From Fen-7 sp041494285 (lineage in GTDB: Archaea > Halobacteriota > Methanosarcinia > Methanotrichales > Methanotrichaceae), in NCBI GenBank assembly GCA_041494285.1, contig JBGQAL010000051.1:1-16502 (forward strand): DNA of 16,502 nt. Reading direction: 5' to 3'. The notes under the pieces are model-generated. The model worked only from the letters and a program-made list of their open reading frames with translations, was not told the DNA's origin and did not search any database. This document shows, piece after piece, positions 5,925 through 11,951 of the stretch. A program made the translations under genes and the position numbers. Numbering within the stretch: position 1 is the first letter of the stretch; the number at the start of each line of letters is the position of its first letter.

Positions 5925-6826
5925 GCGGGTATGTCCCCCTTGTAGCCTGGATACGGCCCATACTTTCTCCTAGCGGAGACTTCCAGATAGAAGTTATAGA
6001 TGTTCATGAAGATTATGAAGATACATCCCATCGCGATGGCGTAAGGTGCCTGAGTGATGGGGTCAAAGACCGTTGTTCTCCAGTTGTCTAGGAACACCGT
6101 TAGGAACATTCCTAAGCCTGTGCACGGACCGCCGAACTTGGCGCAGAACCAGGCGTTGTCAATGCTGTTTCGGAGACCCGCCTCTGCCTTCCTGACGATC
6201 TGTCCGGAAAGCATAGTGTTGAGACCCTGACCGAAAAGCCTCCATTGGAACTCACGCTCACCGCCGTAGTGGATATCACCCACTGACGAACCGATGGCAC
6301 CGACTGTTATTCCCCAGATAAGAGCGATGACAGGCAGTGGGAACGGATGGTGAGGCGTCAGCATGTAGATCTGGATGTAGGCAATCGTTGTGACACAGAA
6401 TGACGTGATCCAGACGTGAGCCATGATTGATGTAGTCGTATACCTTACAATATCCAGGTAGATCCACTGGTTGAACCTGGCCTGGCTGGCGCTACGGCCA
6501 AAGTAAGCGCTGGTAGACATTACTCCGTCGACTAGGGCTGCAAATGCCGCACCGGCTGCAATCGACAAAAGTGCTGGCATGTGGTAGGTGCCAATGAGAA
6601 CGTAAGCAACGACCGCTGCGCATGTGCACCATAGAGCGTTCGATGGGGGCTCGCCTGCGATGGCCTTGTTGTAAATCCTGTGCGGATTTCCAACCTGGGC
6701 AGCTAGCTGGACCTGCGAGTTGGGGTTGCTCTGAGAACCAATATCAGAATCGATATCCTCGGAGGCACCACAGATCGTCGCAAGGGCACCAACGGCTCCT
6801 ACGAGTCCCATGCTAAATGCGTCCAT
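5921..6826 (-). CDS. mtrE: Tetrahydromethanopterin S-methyltransferase subunit E
   Basis: The first gene of the mtr operon, a 301-aa polytopic membrane protein of the sodium-translocating core. The N-terminus carries a membrane segment (SMGLVGAVGALATICG), then the family-typical soluble stretch EDIDSDIGSQSNPNSQVQLA and QVGNPHRIYNKAIAGEPPSN (about residues 23-63), followed by several more membrane segments. ATG at 6826 is preceded by AAGGAGGAG with a 4-nt spacer, stronger than most starts in the window. A promoter and a 5' leader hairpin lie upstream. No frameshift or truncation. Confidence 0.96.
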   Translation of the reverse strand: MDAFSMGLVGAVGALATICGASEDIDSDIGSQSNPNSQVQLAAQVGNPHRIYNKAIAGEPPSNALWCTCAAVVAYVLIGTYHMPALLSIAAGAAFAALVDGVMSTSAYFGRSASQARFNQWIYLDIVRYTTTSIMAHVWITSFCVTTIAYIQIYMLTPHHPFPLPVIALIWGITVGAIGSSVGDIHYGGEREFQWRLFGQGLNTMLSGQIVRKAEAGLRNSIDNAWFCAKFGGPCTGLGMFLTVFLDNWRTTVFDPITQAPYAIAMGCIFIIFMNIYNFYLEVSARRKYGPYPGYKGDIPA

Positions 6827-6849
6827 ATTTCTCCTCCTTTTCTTTTTTC

Positions 6850-6884
6850 GCCAATTTCTTATTTTTTTCCCCGATAAAATTGGC
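6850..6884 (-). promoter_or_regulatory. Stem-loop in the mtr 5' leader
   Basis: GCCAATTT (6850-6857) and AAATTGGC (6877-6884) form a perfect 8-bp stem around a 19-nt loop that, in the RNA, contains GGGG and a run of seven A. The 3' foot ends about 13 nt before the AAGGAGGAG ribosome site of mtrE, inside the predicted roughly 65-nt leader. It could control translation or mRNA stability of the operon; the pairing is visible, the role is not known. Confidence 0.45.
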
Positions 6885-6910
6885 TATGACGCTCCACTTA
6901 TCAATTACCT

Positions 6911-6922
6911 AAACTTATAAAG
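6911..6922 (-). promoter_or_regulatory. TATA-box promoter of the mtr operon
   Basis: On the minus strand CTTTATAAGTTT is a good archaeal TATA box. With the usual 25-nt spacing, transcription would start near 6893, giving a leader of about 65 nt before the mtrE ATG. No competing TATA box lies closer to the gene. High expression would be expected for this operon. Confidence 0.7.
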
Positions 6923-6934
6923 CTTTCGCGAAAG
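6923..6934. promoter_or_regulatory. 12-bp palindrome abutting the mtr TATA box
   Basis: CTTTCGCGAAAG is a perfect palindrome lying directly upstream of, and touching, the mtr TATA box, exactly where the TFB recognition element would be. A dimeric regulator bound here would block or assist TFB/TBP. The match could also be partly the purine-rich BRE (CGAAAG) by chance, but a perfect 12-bp palindrome in this position deserves attention. Confidence 0.45.
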
Positions 6935-7039
6935 GCTCCAGCTTACCGATAATTGGTTAAAAGGCAATGGTAGTGAGAAAAAGAGTCTGATAAATTCCGT
7001 CTGCTGAAAAGAGCCACGACGCATTGTCCGATGAAGGCG

Positions 7040-7579
7040 TTACCAGGGTTCCCTCTTGGCTCCGATCCGATAGCCTATGATGTTCGTAACCCGGTGGAGC
7101 ACTGGAGTTATTATCAGGACTACAACGATGATAGTTGGAGTGAAGTTATTCCAGAACCAAGATGGATCCAGGATCGCCGTCAGTATCCAAGCCCCGAATA
7201 CGAAGTCTAGCTGGTCGATAACAAAGAACTGGGCTCCTCGTTTCATTCCCAGCCTCCGCTTGAAGAAGCTGGCCACGATGTCTCCCAGCATCGCTCCTAG
7301 GGACAAACTCCCCAGGACAAGAAACTGCTCGAGTCCTGATCCAAACGACGACAACCCGAGGCTCGAAGCGACTGCGTTCAGGGCCAGTCCCACCAGAAAC
7401 CCACATACTGTACCAGCGGCTGTTCCCCTGTATGTCTTGCCATCCCCCATGATGCGACGGCCGTCGTTGAACCGCTGGCCGAAGTCCAGAGGCGTGCCGC
7501 CGCCGAAGAGCGCTGCGAAGTTGTTGGGCAGATAAGCGGGCAACATCAGCCAGATCGCAGTTATCAAGACGTTCATCAT
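7040..7579 (-). CDS. carS: CDP-archaeol synthase (CTP:2,3-di-O-geranylgeranyl-sn-glycerol-1-phosphate cytidyltransferase)
   Basis: CarS joins CTP to the unsaturated archaeal diether phosphate to give CDP-archaeol, the activated precursor for polar head-group attachment, in the cell membrane. The 179-aa protein has family features: FNDGRRIMGDGKTYRG (residues 37-52, with the GDGKTYRG motif), GDIVASFFKRRLGMKRG (99-115) and IDQLDFVFGA (121-130), with hydrophobic segments between them, as in other CTP-transferases of this group. The frame begins Met-Met (7579 and 7576); no strong Shine-Dalgarno picks one, and a TATA-like TTCATATAC at 7611-7619 would put the transcript start only about 10-14 nt upstream. 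It ends about 210 nt before mtrE on the same strand. Confidence 0.92.
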   Translation of the reverse strand: MMNVLITAIWLMLPAYLPNNFAALFGGGTPLDFGQRFNDGRRIMGDGKTYRGTAAGTVCGFLVGLALNAVASSLGLSSFGSGLEQFLVLGSLSLGAMLGDIVASFFKRRLGMKRGAQFFVIDQLDFVFGAWILTAILDPSWFWNNFTPTIIVVVLIITPVLHRVTNIIGYRIGAKREPW

Positions 7580-7610
7580 CGCTTCTCTTCGCCCTCTCGC
7601 TGCCTGTCCG

Positions 7611-7619
7611 GTATATGAA
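7611..7619 (-). promoter_or_regulatory. Possible TATA box of carS
   Basis: TTCATATAC on the minus strand lies about 25 nt before the expected start of a short-leader carS transcript. It is a moderate match only. Confidence 0.3.
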
Positions 7620-7752
7620 GCTATCTGATGAGTTCGGCGTAGTTTTGTTAACAGTAGTCGGCTTTGCTCCGCTGGTAGTGTCTTCCCCAGACGGGCAAAT
7701 AACTGCTCTCAATCGAAACAGTTAAGTTCAACGAGTTTCAGTTATGGGGCGG

Positions 7753-7839
7753 GCGTCGATGGTCTAGTGGTTATGACTTGGGCCTTCCATGCATTTGCGA
7801 AGCAAGCCTACAACCCGGGTTCGAATCCCGGTCGACGCA
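7753..7839 (+). tRNA. tRNA-Gly (anticodon UCC) with a 15-nt intron
   Basis: A complete cloverleaf: acceptor GCGTCGA (7753-7759) pairs with TCGACGC (7832-7838), discriminator A at 7839, CCA not encoded. T arm CCGGG-TTCGAAT-CCCGG (7815-7831). Anticodon stem TGGGC with GCCTA, anticodon TCC at 7786-7788. The intron is 7790-7804, at the canonical 37/38 site. It makes a clean bulge-helix-bulge: CUUC (32-35) pairs with GAAG near the intron's 3' end, leaving two 3-nt bulges, with a small GC/GC hairpin inside. The spliced tRNA is 72 nt. A T-run (7846-7851) downstream can end transcription. The D arm contains the usual AGTGGTTA. The upstream TATA signal is weak. Confidence 0.97.
7790..7804 (+). other. 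tRNA-Gly intron (bulge-helix-bulge, archaeal splicing endonuclease substrate)
   Basis: The 15-nt insert TGCATTTGCGAAGCA is removed by pairing logic: exon CTTC with intron GAAG forms the central 4-bp helix, bulges are CA^T and CA^A, and GC-ATTT-GC is the inner hairpin. The unspliced form cannot form a 7-nt anticodon loop. Confidence 0.9.
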
Positions 7840-7842
7840 TCC

Positions 7843-7851
7843 TTCTTTTTT
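7843..7851 (+). terminator. T-tract after tRNA-Gly
   Basis: TTCTTTTTT begins 4 nt past the tRNA 3' end, the usual archaeal termination signal for stable RNA genes. Confidence 0.6.
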
Positions 7852-7891
7852 ACGAATGGCTTACGTTAAATGCCGAATTGATTTTCGTTAG

Positions 7892-7900
7892 CTTTATATC
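7892..7900 (+). promoter_or_regulatory. TATA box of the HTH-regulator/mevalonate gene cluster
   Basis: CTTTATATC is a strong archaeal TATA box. Its centre is about 26-27 nt before the ATG at 7923, so the transcript would begin at or next to the start codon (leaderless). Confidence 0.65.
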
Positions 7901-7922
7901 CTAGTTTGACCAGTCATTGATT

Positions 7923-8642
7923 ATGAATTCTGGGAGAGAGATCTCCAATCCCCGAGGGTTTCTAGCAGAGAAGATTGCCGGAGAGATTACTCTATCGCCG
8001 AGTCCCGGCGAAACTCTGAGAAAATGGCGGAGAAATTTTGGCATAACTCAAACCGATCTATCCAACCATCTGGGGATATCTCCATCAGTCATCTCCGACT
8101 ACGAGAGCGGTAGGCGAAGATCCCCAGGAATAATGATTGTTAGCAAGATAATAGATGCACTGCTGAAGATAGACGAGCTTCGTGGCTGCACCGTCATGCG
8201 AGCCTATCAAACCATGTTCGGGGAGATCTTCGGAATGGACGCCATCTGCTGTATCTGCGAGTATCCGGAGCCTGTAACCCTCTCTGACTTCATGGACAAG
8301 ATCAGCGCTTCTGTCGTCTTCGGCAACACTGATATCTCGATCTACGGCTACACCATAATAGACAGCGCAAAGGCGATAATTGAGCTTCTTCCGGATCAAT
8401 TTCAGAAGATCTACGGTCGAAGCACAGCCAGGGCCCTGATATTCACTGGGGTCACCTCGGGCAAGTCCTCGATGGTGGCGGTCAGAGTGACAAACCTCAA
8501 ACCCGGGGCAGTCATCCTCCAGGGACTCAATGCCTCGGACGTCGACCCAGTAGCGTTAAAGATTGCCGAGATTGAGAACATACCTCTTTTAACGACACCT
8601 ATATCTTCAGAAGAGATCACCACAATCTTGAACAAAAGGTGA
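7923..8642 (+). CDS. HTH (Cro/C1-type) transcriptional regulator linked to the HMG-CoA synthase genes
   Basis: A 239-aa DNA-binding protein. Residues 31-85 form a Cro/C1-type helix-turn-helix (ETLRKWRRNFGITQTDLS, then SPSVISDYESGRRRSP as recognition helix and wing). Residues about 115-239 form a separate globular domain with the segment TGVTSGKSSMVAVRVTNLKP, possibly ligand-sensing; I cannot name a ligand. Archaeal regulators of this build commonly sit before the HMG-CoA synthase gene, so control of isoprenoid precursor supply is a fair inference. Start: the frame is also open from a TTG at 7917, but the TATA box at 7892-7900 would start the RNA at about the ATG at 7923, so the ATG is preferred. 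Its stop overlaps the ribosome site of the next gene. Self-regulation is plausible since it is first in its own cluster. Confidence 0.85.
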   Translation: MNSGREISNPRGFLAEKIAGEITLSPSPGETLRKWRRNFGITQTDLSNHLGISPSVISDYESGRRRSPGIMIVSKIIDALLKIDELRGCTVMRAYQTMFGEIFGMDAICCICEYPEPVTLSDFMDKISASVVFGNTDISIYGYTIIDSAKAIIELLPDQFQKIYGRSTARALIFTGVTSGKSSMVAVRVTNLKPGAVILQGLNASDVDPVALKIAEIENIPLLTTPISSEEITTILNKR

Positions 8643-8648
8643 GTCTCT

Positions 8649-9686
8649 TTGCCCTCTGGTATAGTCAGCTATGGTGTCTACATCCCTAAGTACCGGATAC
8701 GAGTGGATGAGATCGCCCGAGTGTGGGGCGATGGAGACAACATCGCTGAGAGCCTGCGCGTCTACGAGAAGTCAGTGCCCGACATGGACGAGGATGCAGT
8801 AACTTTCGCAGTAGAGGCCGCCAGGAACGCCATTATGAGGGCTGGCATAGATCCCCGACGTGTCGGCGCAATCTACACCGGTTCCGAGAGCCATCCCTAT
8901 GCTGTCAAGCCCACGGGGACGATCGTTGGCGAAGCGATTTGCACTTCTTCTTCTTTTACCGCGGCTGATTTCGAGTTTGCATGCAAGGCCGGGACTGCGG
9001 CCATCCAAGCTTGCCTCGGATTAGTCGGCTCCAACCTGATCGACCTGGGAATAGCGATAGGCACGGACGTGAGCCAGGGCGCTCCAGGCGATATGCTGGA
9101 GTACACGGCAGCAGCAGGTGGCGCCGCCTACATCATCGGCAACAAAGACCTGGCTGCAGAGATAGAGGCAATATACTCCTTCACAACAGACACCCCGGAC
9201 TTCTGGAGGCGGGAGGGAATGCCCTATCCTGAGCACGGCGGCCGGTTTACAGGGGAGCCCGCCTACTTCAAGCATGTGACCAGTGCTGCTAACGGCCTGA
9301 TGGAGCAACTTGGAACAACGCCCAAGGACTACGACTACGCTGTCTTTCACCAACCCAATGGGAAGTTCCCCGTCCGAGTAGCCCGCAAGCTCGGCTTTTC
9401 TAAAGAGCAGATAGAGCCAGGGTTGGTCGTCCCATTTATCGGAAACACCTACTCAGGCTCATGTCTGATCGGCCTTGCCGCTACTTTGGACGTGGCCAAA
9501 CCAGGAGAGCGGATCTTCGTCACCAGTTTTGGCTCAGGTGCAGGTTCAGACGCCTTCAGCATCAGTGTCAAAGACAAGATAGAGGATATCAGGCCTGGGG
9601 CTCCATCGGTCAGGGACTACATAGCCAAGGCTCAGTACCTTGACTATGCCATGTACGCCAAGCACAAGGGCAAGCTGAAACTATGA
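8649..9686 (+). CDS. Hydroxymethylglutaryl-CoA synthase
   Basis: Condenses acetyl-CoA with acetoacetyl-CoA to HMG-CoA, the second step of the mevalonate route to archaeal lipids; cytoplasmic. The 345-aa length is typical of the archaeal form. Catalytic residues can be placed: Glu80 (YTGSESHPY), Cys112 nucleophile (DFEFACKAGTAA) and His234 (AVFHQPNGKFP). The C-terminal NTYSGSCLIGLAATLD and FVTSFGSGAGSDAF motifs are also present. Start is TTG at 8649, with AGGTGAG overlapping the regulator's stop; no in-frame ATG lies near. The end overlaps the thiolase ATG by 4 nt (ATGA). In archaea this enzyme is known to form a complex with the thiolase and a DUF35 protein, and all three are adjacent here. 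Confidence 0.96.
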   Translation: MPSGIVSYGVYIPKYRIRVDEIARVWGDGDNIAESLRVYEKSVPDMDEDAVTFAVEAARNAIMRAGIDPRRVGAIYTGSESHPYAVKPTGTIVGEAICTSSSFTAADFEFACKAGTAAIQACLGLVGSNLIDLGIAIGTDVSQGAPGDMLEYTAAAGGAAYIIGNKDLAAEIEAIYSFTTDTPDFWRREGMPYPEHGGRFTGEPAYFKHVTSAANGLMEQLGTTPKDYDYAVFHQPNGKFPVRVARKLGFSKEQIEPGLVVPFIGNTYSGSCLIGLAATLDVAKPGERIFVTSFGSGAGSDAFSISVKDKIEDIRPGAPSVRDYIAKAQYLDYAMYAKHKGKLKL

Positions 9687-10846
9687 GATCAGTATCCATC
9701 ATCGGTGTGGGATGCACCAAGTTCGGAGAGCGCTGGGACGTTTCTCTCCGGGATATGGTAGCAGAGGCAGGAGTCCTGGCTATAGACGACTCTAACCTGA
9801 TTGGGGAGCAAATAGACGCCCTGTATGTGGGAAACATGAGCGGCGGACGCTTCGTCGAGCAGGAGCACATAGGAGCCCTGATCGCCGATTGCGCCGGACT
9901 CTCAAGGCTGCACATACCTAGCACCAGAGTAGAAGCTGCCTGTGCATCAGGCGGCCTGGCGCTGCGCCAAGGAGTCCTGGCGGTTGCCAGCGGCTACCAC
10001 GACATAGTGATAGCAGCCGGGGTAGAGAAGATGACCGATGTCTCCAGCGGCACGGCCGCCGACGCCCTGGCCTCAGCGGCTGACCGCGAGTGGGAGTGTT
10101 TTTTTGGGGCCACATTCCCAGCCCTGTACGCCATGATGGCCAGGCTGCACATGAGGAGGTACGGGACAACTCACGACCAGATGGCCCAGGTGGCGGTAAA
10201 GAACCATCACCATGGCTGTCTCAACCCCATAGCTCAATACCAGATGGAAATCACCCTCGACGACGTGGACAGGTCACCCATGGTGTCAGATCCTCTGCAC
10301 GTTCTGGATTGCTCACCCATATCCGATGGGGCAGCAGCCGTAGTCCTGGCTCCAACTGATATTGCCAGGAAGTTCGCAGACACGCCCGTGCGGATTATGG
10401 GTAGCGGCCAGGCCAGCGACACCCTAGCTCTACACGACCGGAGAGATATAACCACCTTGGATGCCACCGTTCATGCCGCCCACTCGGCCTTCGGCCAGGC
10501 GGGAATAGAGCCAAAGGATATCGATGTCGCAGAGGTACACGACTGCTTCACCATTGGGGAGATTCTGGCCATCGAGGACCTTGGTTTTGTGGAGAAGGGC
10601 TGCGGCGGCAAGGCCGCAGAGGAGGGCATCACAGCCTTGGGCGGCAGACTGCCCATAAACACTTCCGGCGGACTGAAAGCATGCGGCCACCCGGTGGGAG
10701 CCACAGGAATAAAGCAGGCTTATGAGATAGCCCTCCAGCTTCGCGGAGAGGCAGGGAAACGCCAGGTGGACGATGCCGTGTTCGGGCTGGCCCACAACGT
10801 GGGAGGATCGGGCGGAACAGCCGTCGTCCACATAATGTCGAGGTGA
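9683..10846 (+). CDS. Acetyl-CoA C-acetyltransferase (archaeal thiolase)
   Basis: Joins two acetyl-CoA to acetoacetyl-CoA, which is handed to the HMG-CoA synthase encoded just upstream. The 387-aa protein has the nucleophile Cys87 in VEAACASGG, His286 in AEVHDCFTIGE, and His336 in GGLKACGHPVGATG. The second cysteine found near the C-terminus of bacterial biosynthetic thiolases is not in the usual place: the sequence there is LAHNVGGSGG, as in the archaeal SCP-thiolase-like group, so this is a family trait and not damage. The ATG overlaps the preceding stop. The unfavourable equilibrium of this reaction is thought to be overcome by channelling in the three-protein complex. Confidence 0.95.
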   Translation: MRSVSIIGVGCTKFGERWDVSLRDMVAEAGVLAIDDSNLIGEQIDALYVGNMSGGRFVEQEHIGALIADCAGLSRLHIPSTRVEAACASGGLALRQGVLAVASGYHDIVIAAGVEKMTDVSSGTAADALASAADREWECFFGATFPALYAMMARLHMRRYGTTHDQMAQVAVKNHHHGCLNPIAQYQMEITLDDVDRSPMVSDPLHVLDCSPISDGAAAVVLAPTDIARKFADTPVRIMGSGQASDTLALHDRRDITTLDATVHAAHSAFGQAGIEPKDIDVAEVHDCFTIGEILAIEDLGFVEKGCGGKAAEEGITALGGRLPINTSGGLKACGHPVGATGIKQAYEIALQLRGEAGKRQVDDAVFGLAHNVGGSGGTAVVHIMSR

Positions 10847-10847
10847 G

Positions 10848-11252
10848 ATGTCCACAACTCAAGCTCCCCGGTTCTGGAGGTGCATACCCCAGAGGTACAG
10901 CCTGATAGGAACCCAGTGCACCACCTGCGGTGAGTACTACTTCCCGCCAAGAAACGTCTGTCCCAACTGCCGAAGGGGGACCCATATGGAGGAGTACAAG
11001 TTCAAGGGAACGGGCACGGTCGTTACCTTTACTACGATTTACACCGCCACTGAGGATTTCGATAGACAGACGCCTTACAATCTGGCCATCATCCGTTTGG
11101 ATGAAGGTCCCAGGCTCACCGGACAGATAGTCGCCTCAGCGAACGAAGTCAAGATAGGAATGCGTGTTCGGCCGGTCTTCAGGATTCTTGGAAAGGAAGG
11201 AGACAGGGGCATAATATACTACGGCACTAAATTCGTTCCTGCTGATGAATAA
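10848..11252 (+). CDS. DUF35 zinc-ribbon/OB-fold protein, scaffold of the thiolase-HMG-CoA synthase complex
   Basis: A 134-aa cytoplasmic protein with an N-terminal rubredoxin-like zinc ribbon, C24-x2-C27 and C38-x2-C41 (QCTTCGEYYFPPRNVCPNC), and a C-terminal OB fold starting near residue 50 (KFKGTGTVVTFTTIY). In methanogen work this family bridges thiolase and HMG-CoA synthase and helps form a shared CoA site. ATG at 10848 follows the thiolase stop by 1 nt, and GAGGTGA across that stop is the ribosome site, the same coupling used between the other genes of the cluster. Last gene of the unit; a T-rich stretch follows (11260-11285). Confidence 0.94.
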   Translation: MSTTQAPRFWRCIPQRYSLIGTQCTTCGEYYFPPRNVCPNCRRGTHMEEYKFKGTGTVVTFTTIYTATEDFDRQTPYNLAIIRLDEGPRLTGQIVASANEVKIGMRVRPVFRILGKEGDRGIIYYGTKFVPADE

Positions 11253-11329
11253 ACCTGTTTAATTGCTGACATTCGATTTTAATTATGCTTATCATCATAG
11301 ATTAAGAGTACTGCCCAGCAAGATCTATC

Positions 11330-11611
11330 TCAACTAAGTGCCGACTCTTCCGACTCAGAAAGCCTTAGGCCAGCTAGATCACTGTCTGCCGTGACTAGAA
11401 CGGGCCGGATTTCAACTACATCCTCTGTCATGCGAATCTCATCGACAATTTTGTCCAGATCCCTACTCAGGTAGGCGTCCATGATCAGGAAAAAGCTGTA
11501 CTCACCGAAGATCCTGTAGATCTCTTTTACTCCTTTTATTGATTGGATCGTCTGATAAGCAATCCTGTCTTGACTAGGCTTGACCTTTATCATTGTCATT
11601 CCAAATACCAT
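11330..11611 (-). CDS. Stand-alone Lrp/AsnC-type ligand-binding (RAM) domain protein
   Basis: A 93-aa protein with only the regulatory (RAM) domain of Lrp/AsnC regulators: a beta strand MTMIKVKP, helix, then GVKEIYRIFGEYSFFLIMDA (about residues 27-46), the usual spot for the amino-acid pocket, and a second helix DLDKIVDEI followed by the strand VVEIRPVLVTAD. There is no HTH domain, so it cannot bind DNA as full Lrp does; such proteins may act by mixing with Lrp oligomers or as small-molecule sensors. ATG at 11611 has GGAGGGG upstream. A strong TATA box (11714-11721) puts its transcript start near 11692, about 80 nt upstream. It converges with the DUF35 gene and diverges from gyrB. Confidence 0.8.
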   Translation of the reverse strand: MVFGMTMIKVKPSQDRIAYQTIQSIKGVKEIYRIFGEYSFFLIMDAYLSRDLDKIVDEIRMTEDVVEIRPVLVTADSDLAGLRLSESEESALS

Positions 11612-11713
11612 TCAATTCCCCCTCCATGAATTCCATTTTGTTCTTGTGTTAATACTTTGTGCTTTTGAGAGCATTAGATGCCAAACTTGGGAAGTCGATT
11701 ATCAAGCGCAATC

Positions 11714-11721
11714 TATATAAA
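11714..11721 (-). promoter_or_regulatory. TATA box of the RAM-domain gene
   Basis: TTTATATA on the minus strand, preceded by an A-rich stretch (CAAAAAA). Expected transcript start near 11692. Confidence 0.65.
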
Positions 11722-11747
11722 TTTTTTGAGACAATAACTCTGATTTT

Positions 11748-11789
11748 GATAATTCTAATTAAACTATCCGAAAAAATTATTGAATTATC
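11748..11789. repeat. 8-bp inverted repeat, 26-nt spacer
   Basis: GATAATTC (11748-11755) is the exact reverse complement of GAATTATC (11782-11789). It lies just upstream of the minus-strand TATA box. In a region this A+T-rich an 8-bp match can be chance. Confidence 0.3.
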
Positions 11790-11813
11790 TAAGTTAGTGG
11801 TTTCTGCGTTTTA

Positions 11814-11828
11814 TTGAACAATGTTCAA
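11814..11828. promoter_or_regulatory. 15-bp perfect inverted repeat, candidate operator
   Basis: TTGAACA-A-TGTTCAA has two 7-bp perfect half-sites around one base. It is about 80 nt upstream of the gyrB TATA box and about 95 nt upstream of the opposing TATA box. Size and symmetry suit a dimeric HTH regulator. Confidence 0.5.
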
Positions 11829-11885
11829 CTTCGACCGACAAGTTAAATATGATGAAATGTAAATATTATCTAAGATATCTAAAGG

Positions 11886-11900
11886 GGAAAAGCTTATATG
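11886..11900 (+). promoter_or_regulatory. TATA box and BRE of gyrB
   Basis: GGAAAAGCTTATATG contains a purine-rich BRE (GGAAAAG) directly before CTTATATG. Transcription would start near 11922, giving a leader of about 30 nt that contains AGGAGGTTT. Confidence 0.6.
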
Positions 11901-11951
11901 CGCTCAAGTTATTTCATTACGGTCCTAATTATTCAGGAGGTTTAATCAGTT

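Larger units (their letters stand above)
11612..11951. other. A+T-rich divergent intergenic region between the RAM-domain gene and gyrB
   Basis: The 340 nt hold two divergent TATA boxes (11714-11721 minus; 11893-11900 plus), two inverted repeats (11748-11755 with 11782-11789; 11814-11828) and the two Shine-Dalgarno sites. No open frame or RNA gene is seen. It is clearly richer in A+T than its surroundings. Confidence 0.8.

Noticed and set aside
7146..7712. 188-aa open frame on the minus strand
   Set aside because: Overlaps carS in another frame on the same strand; carS has clear family motifs and this has none.
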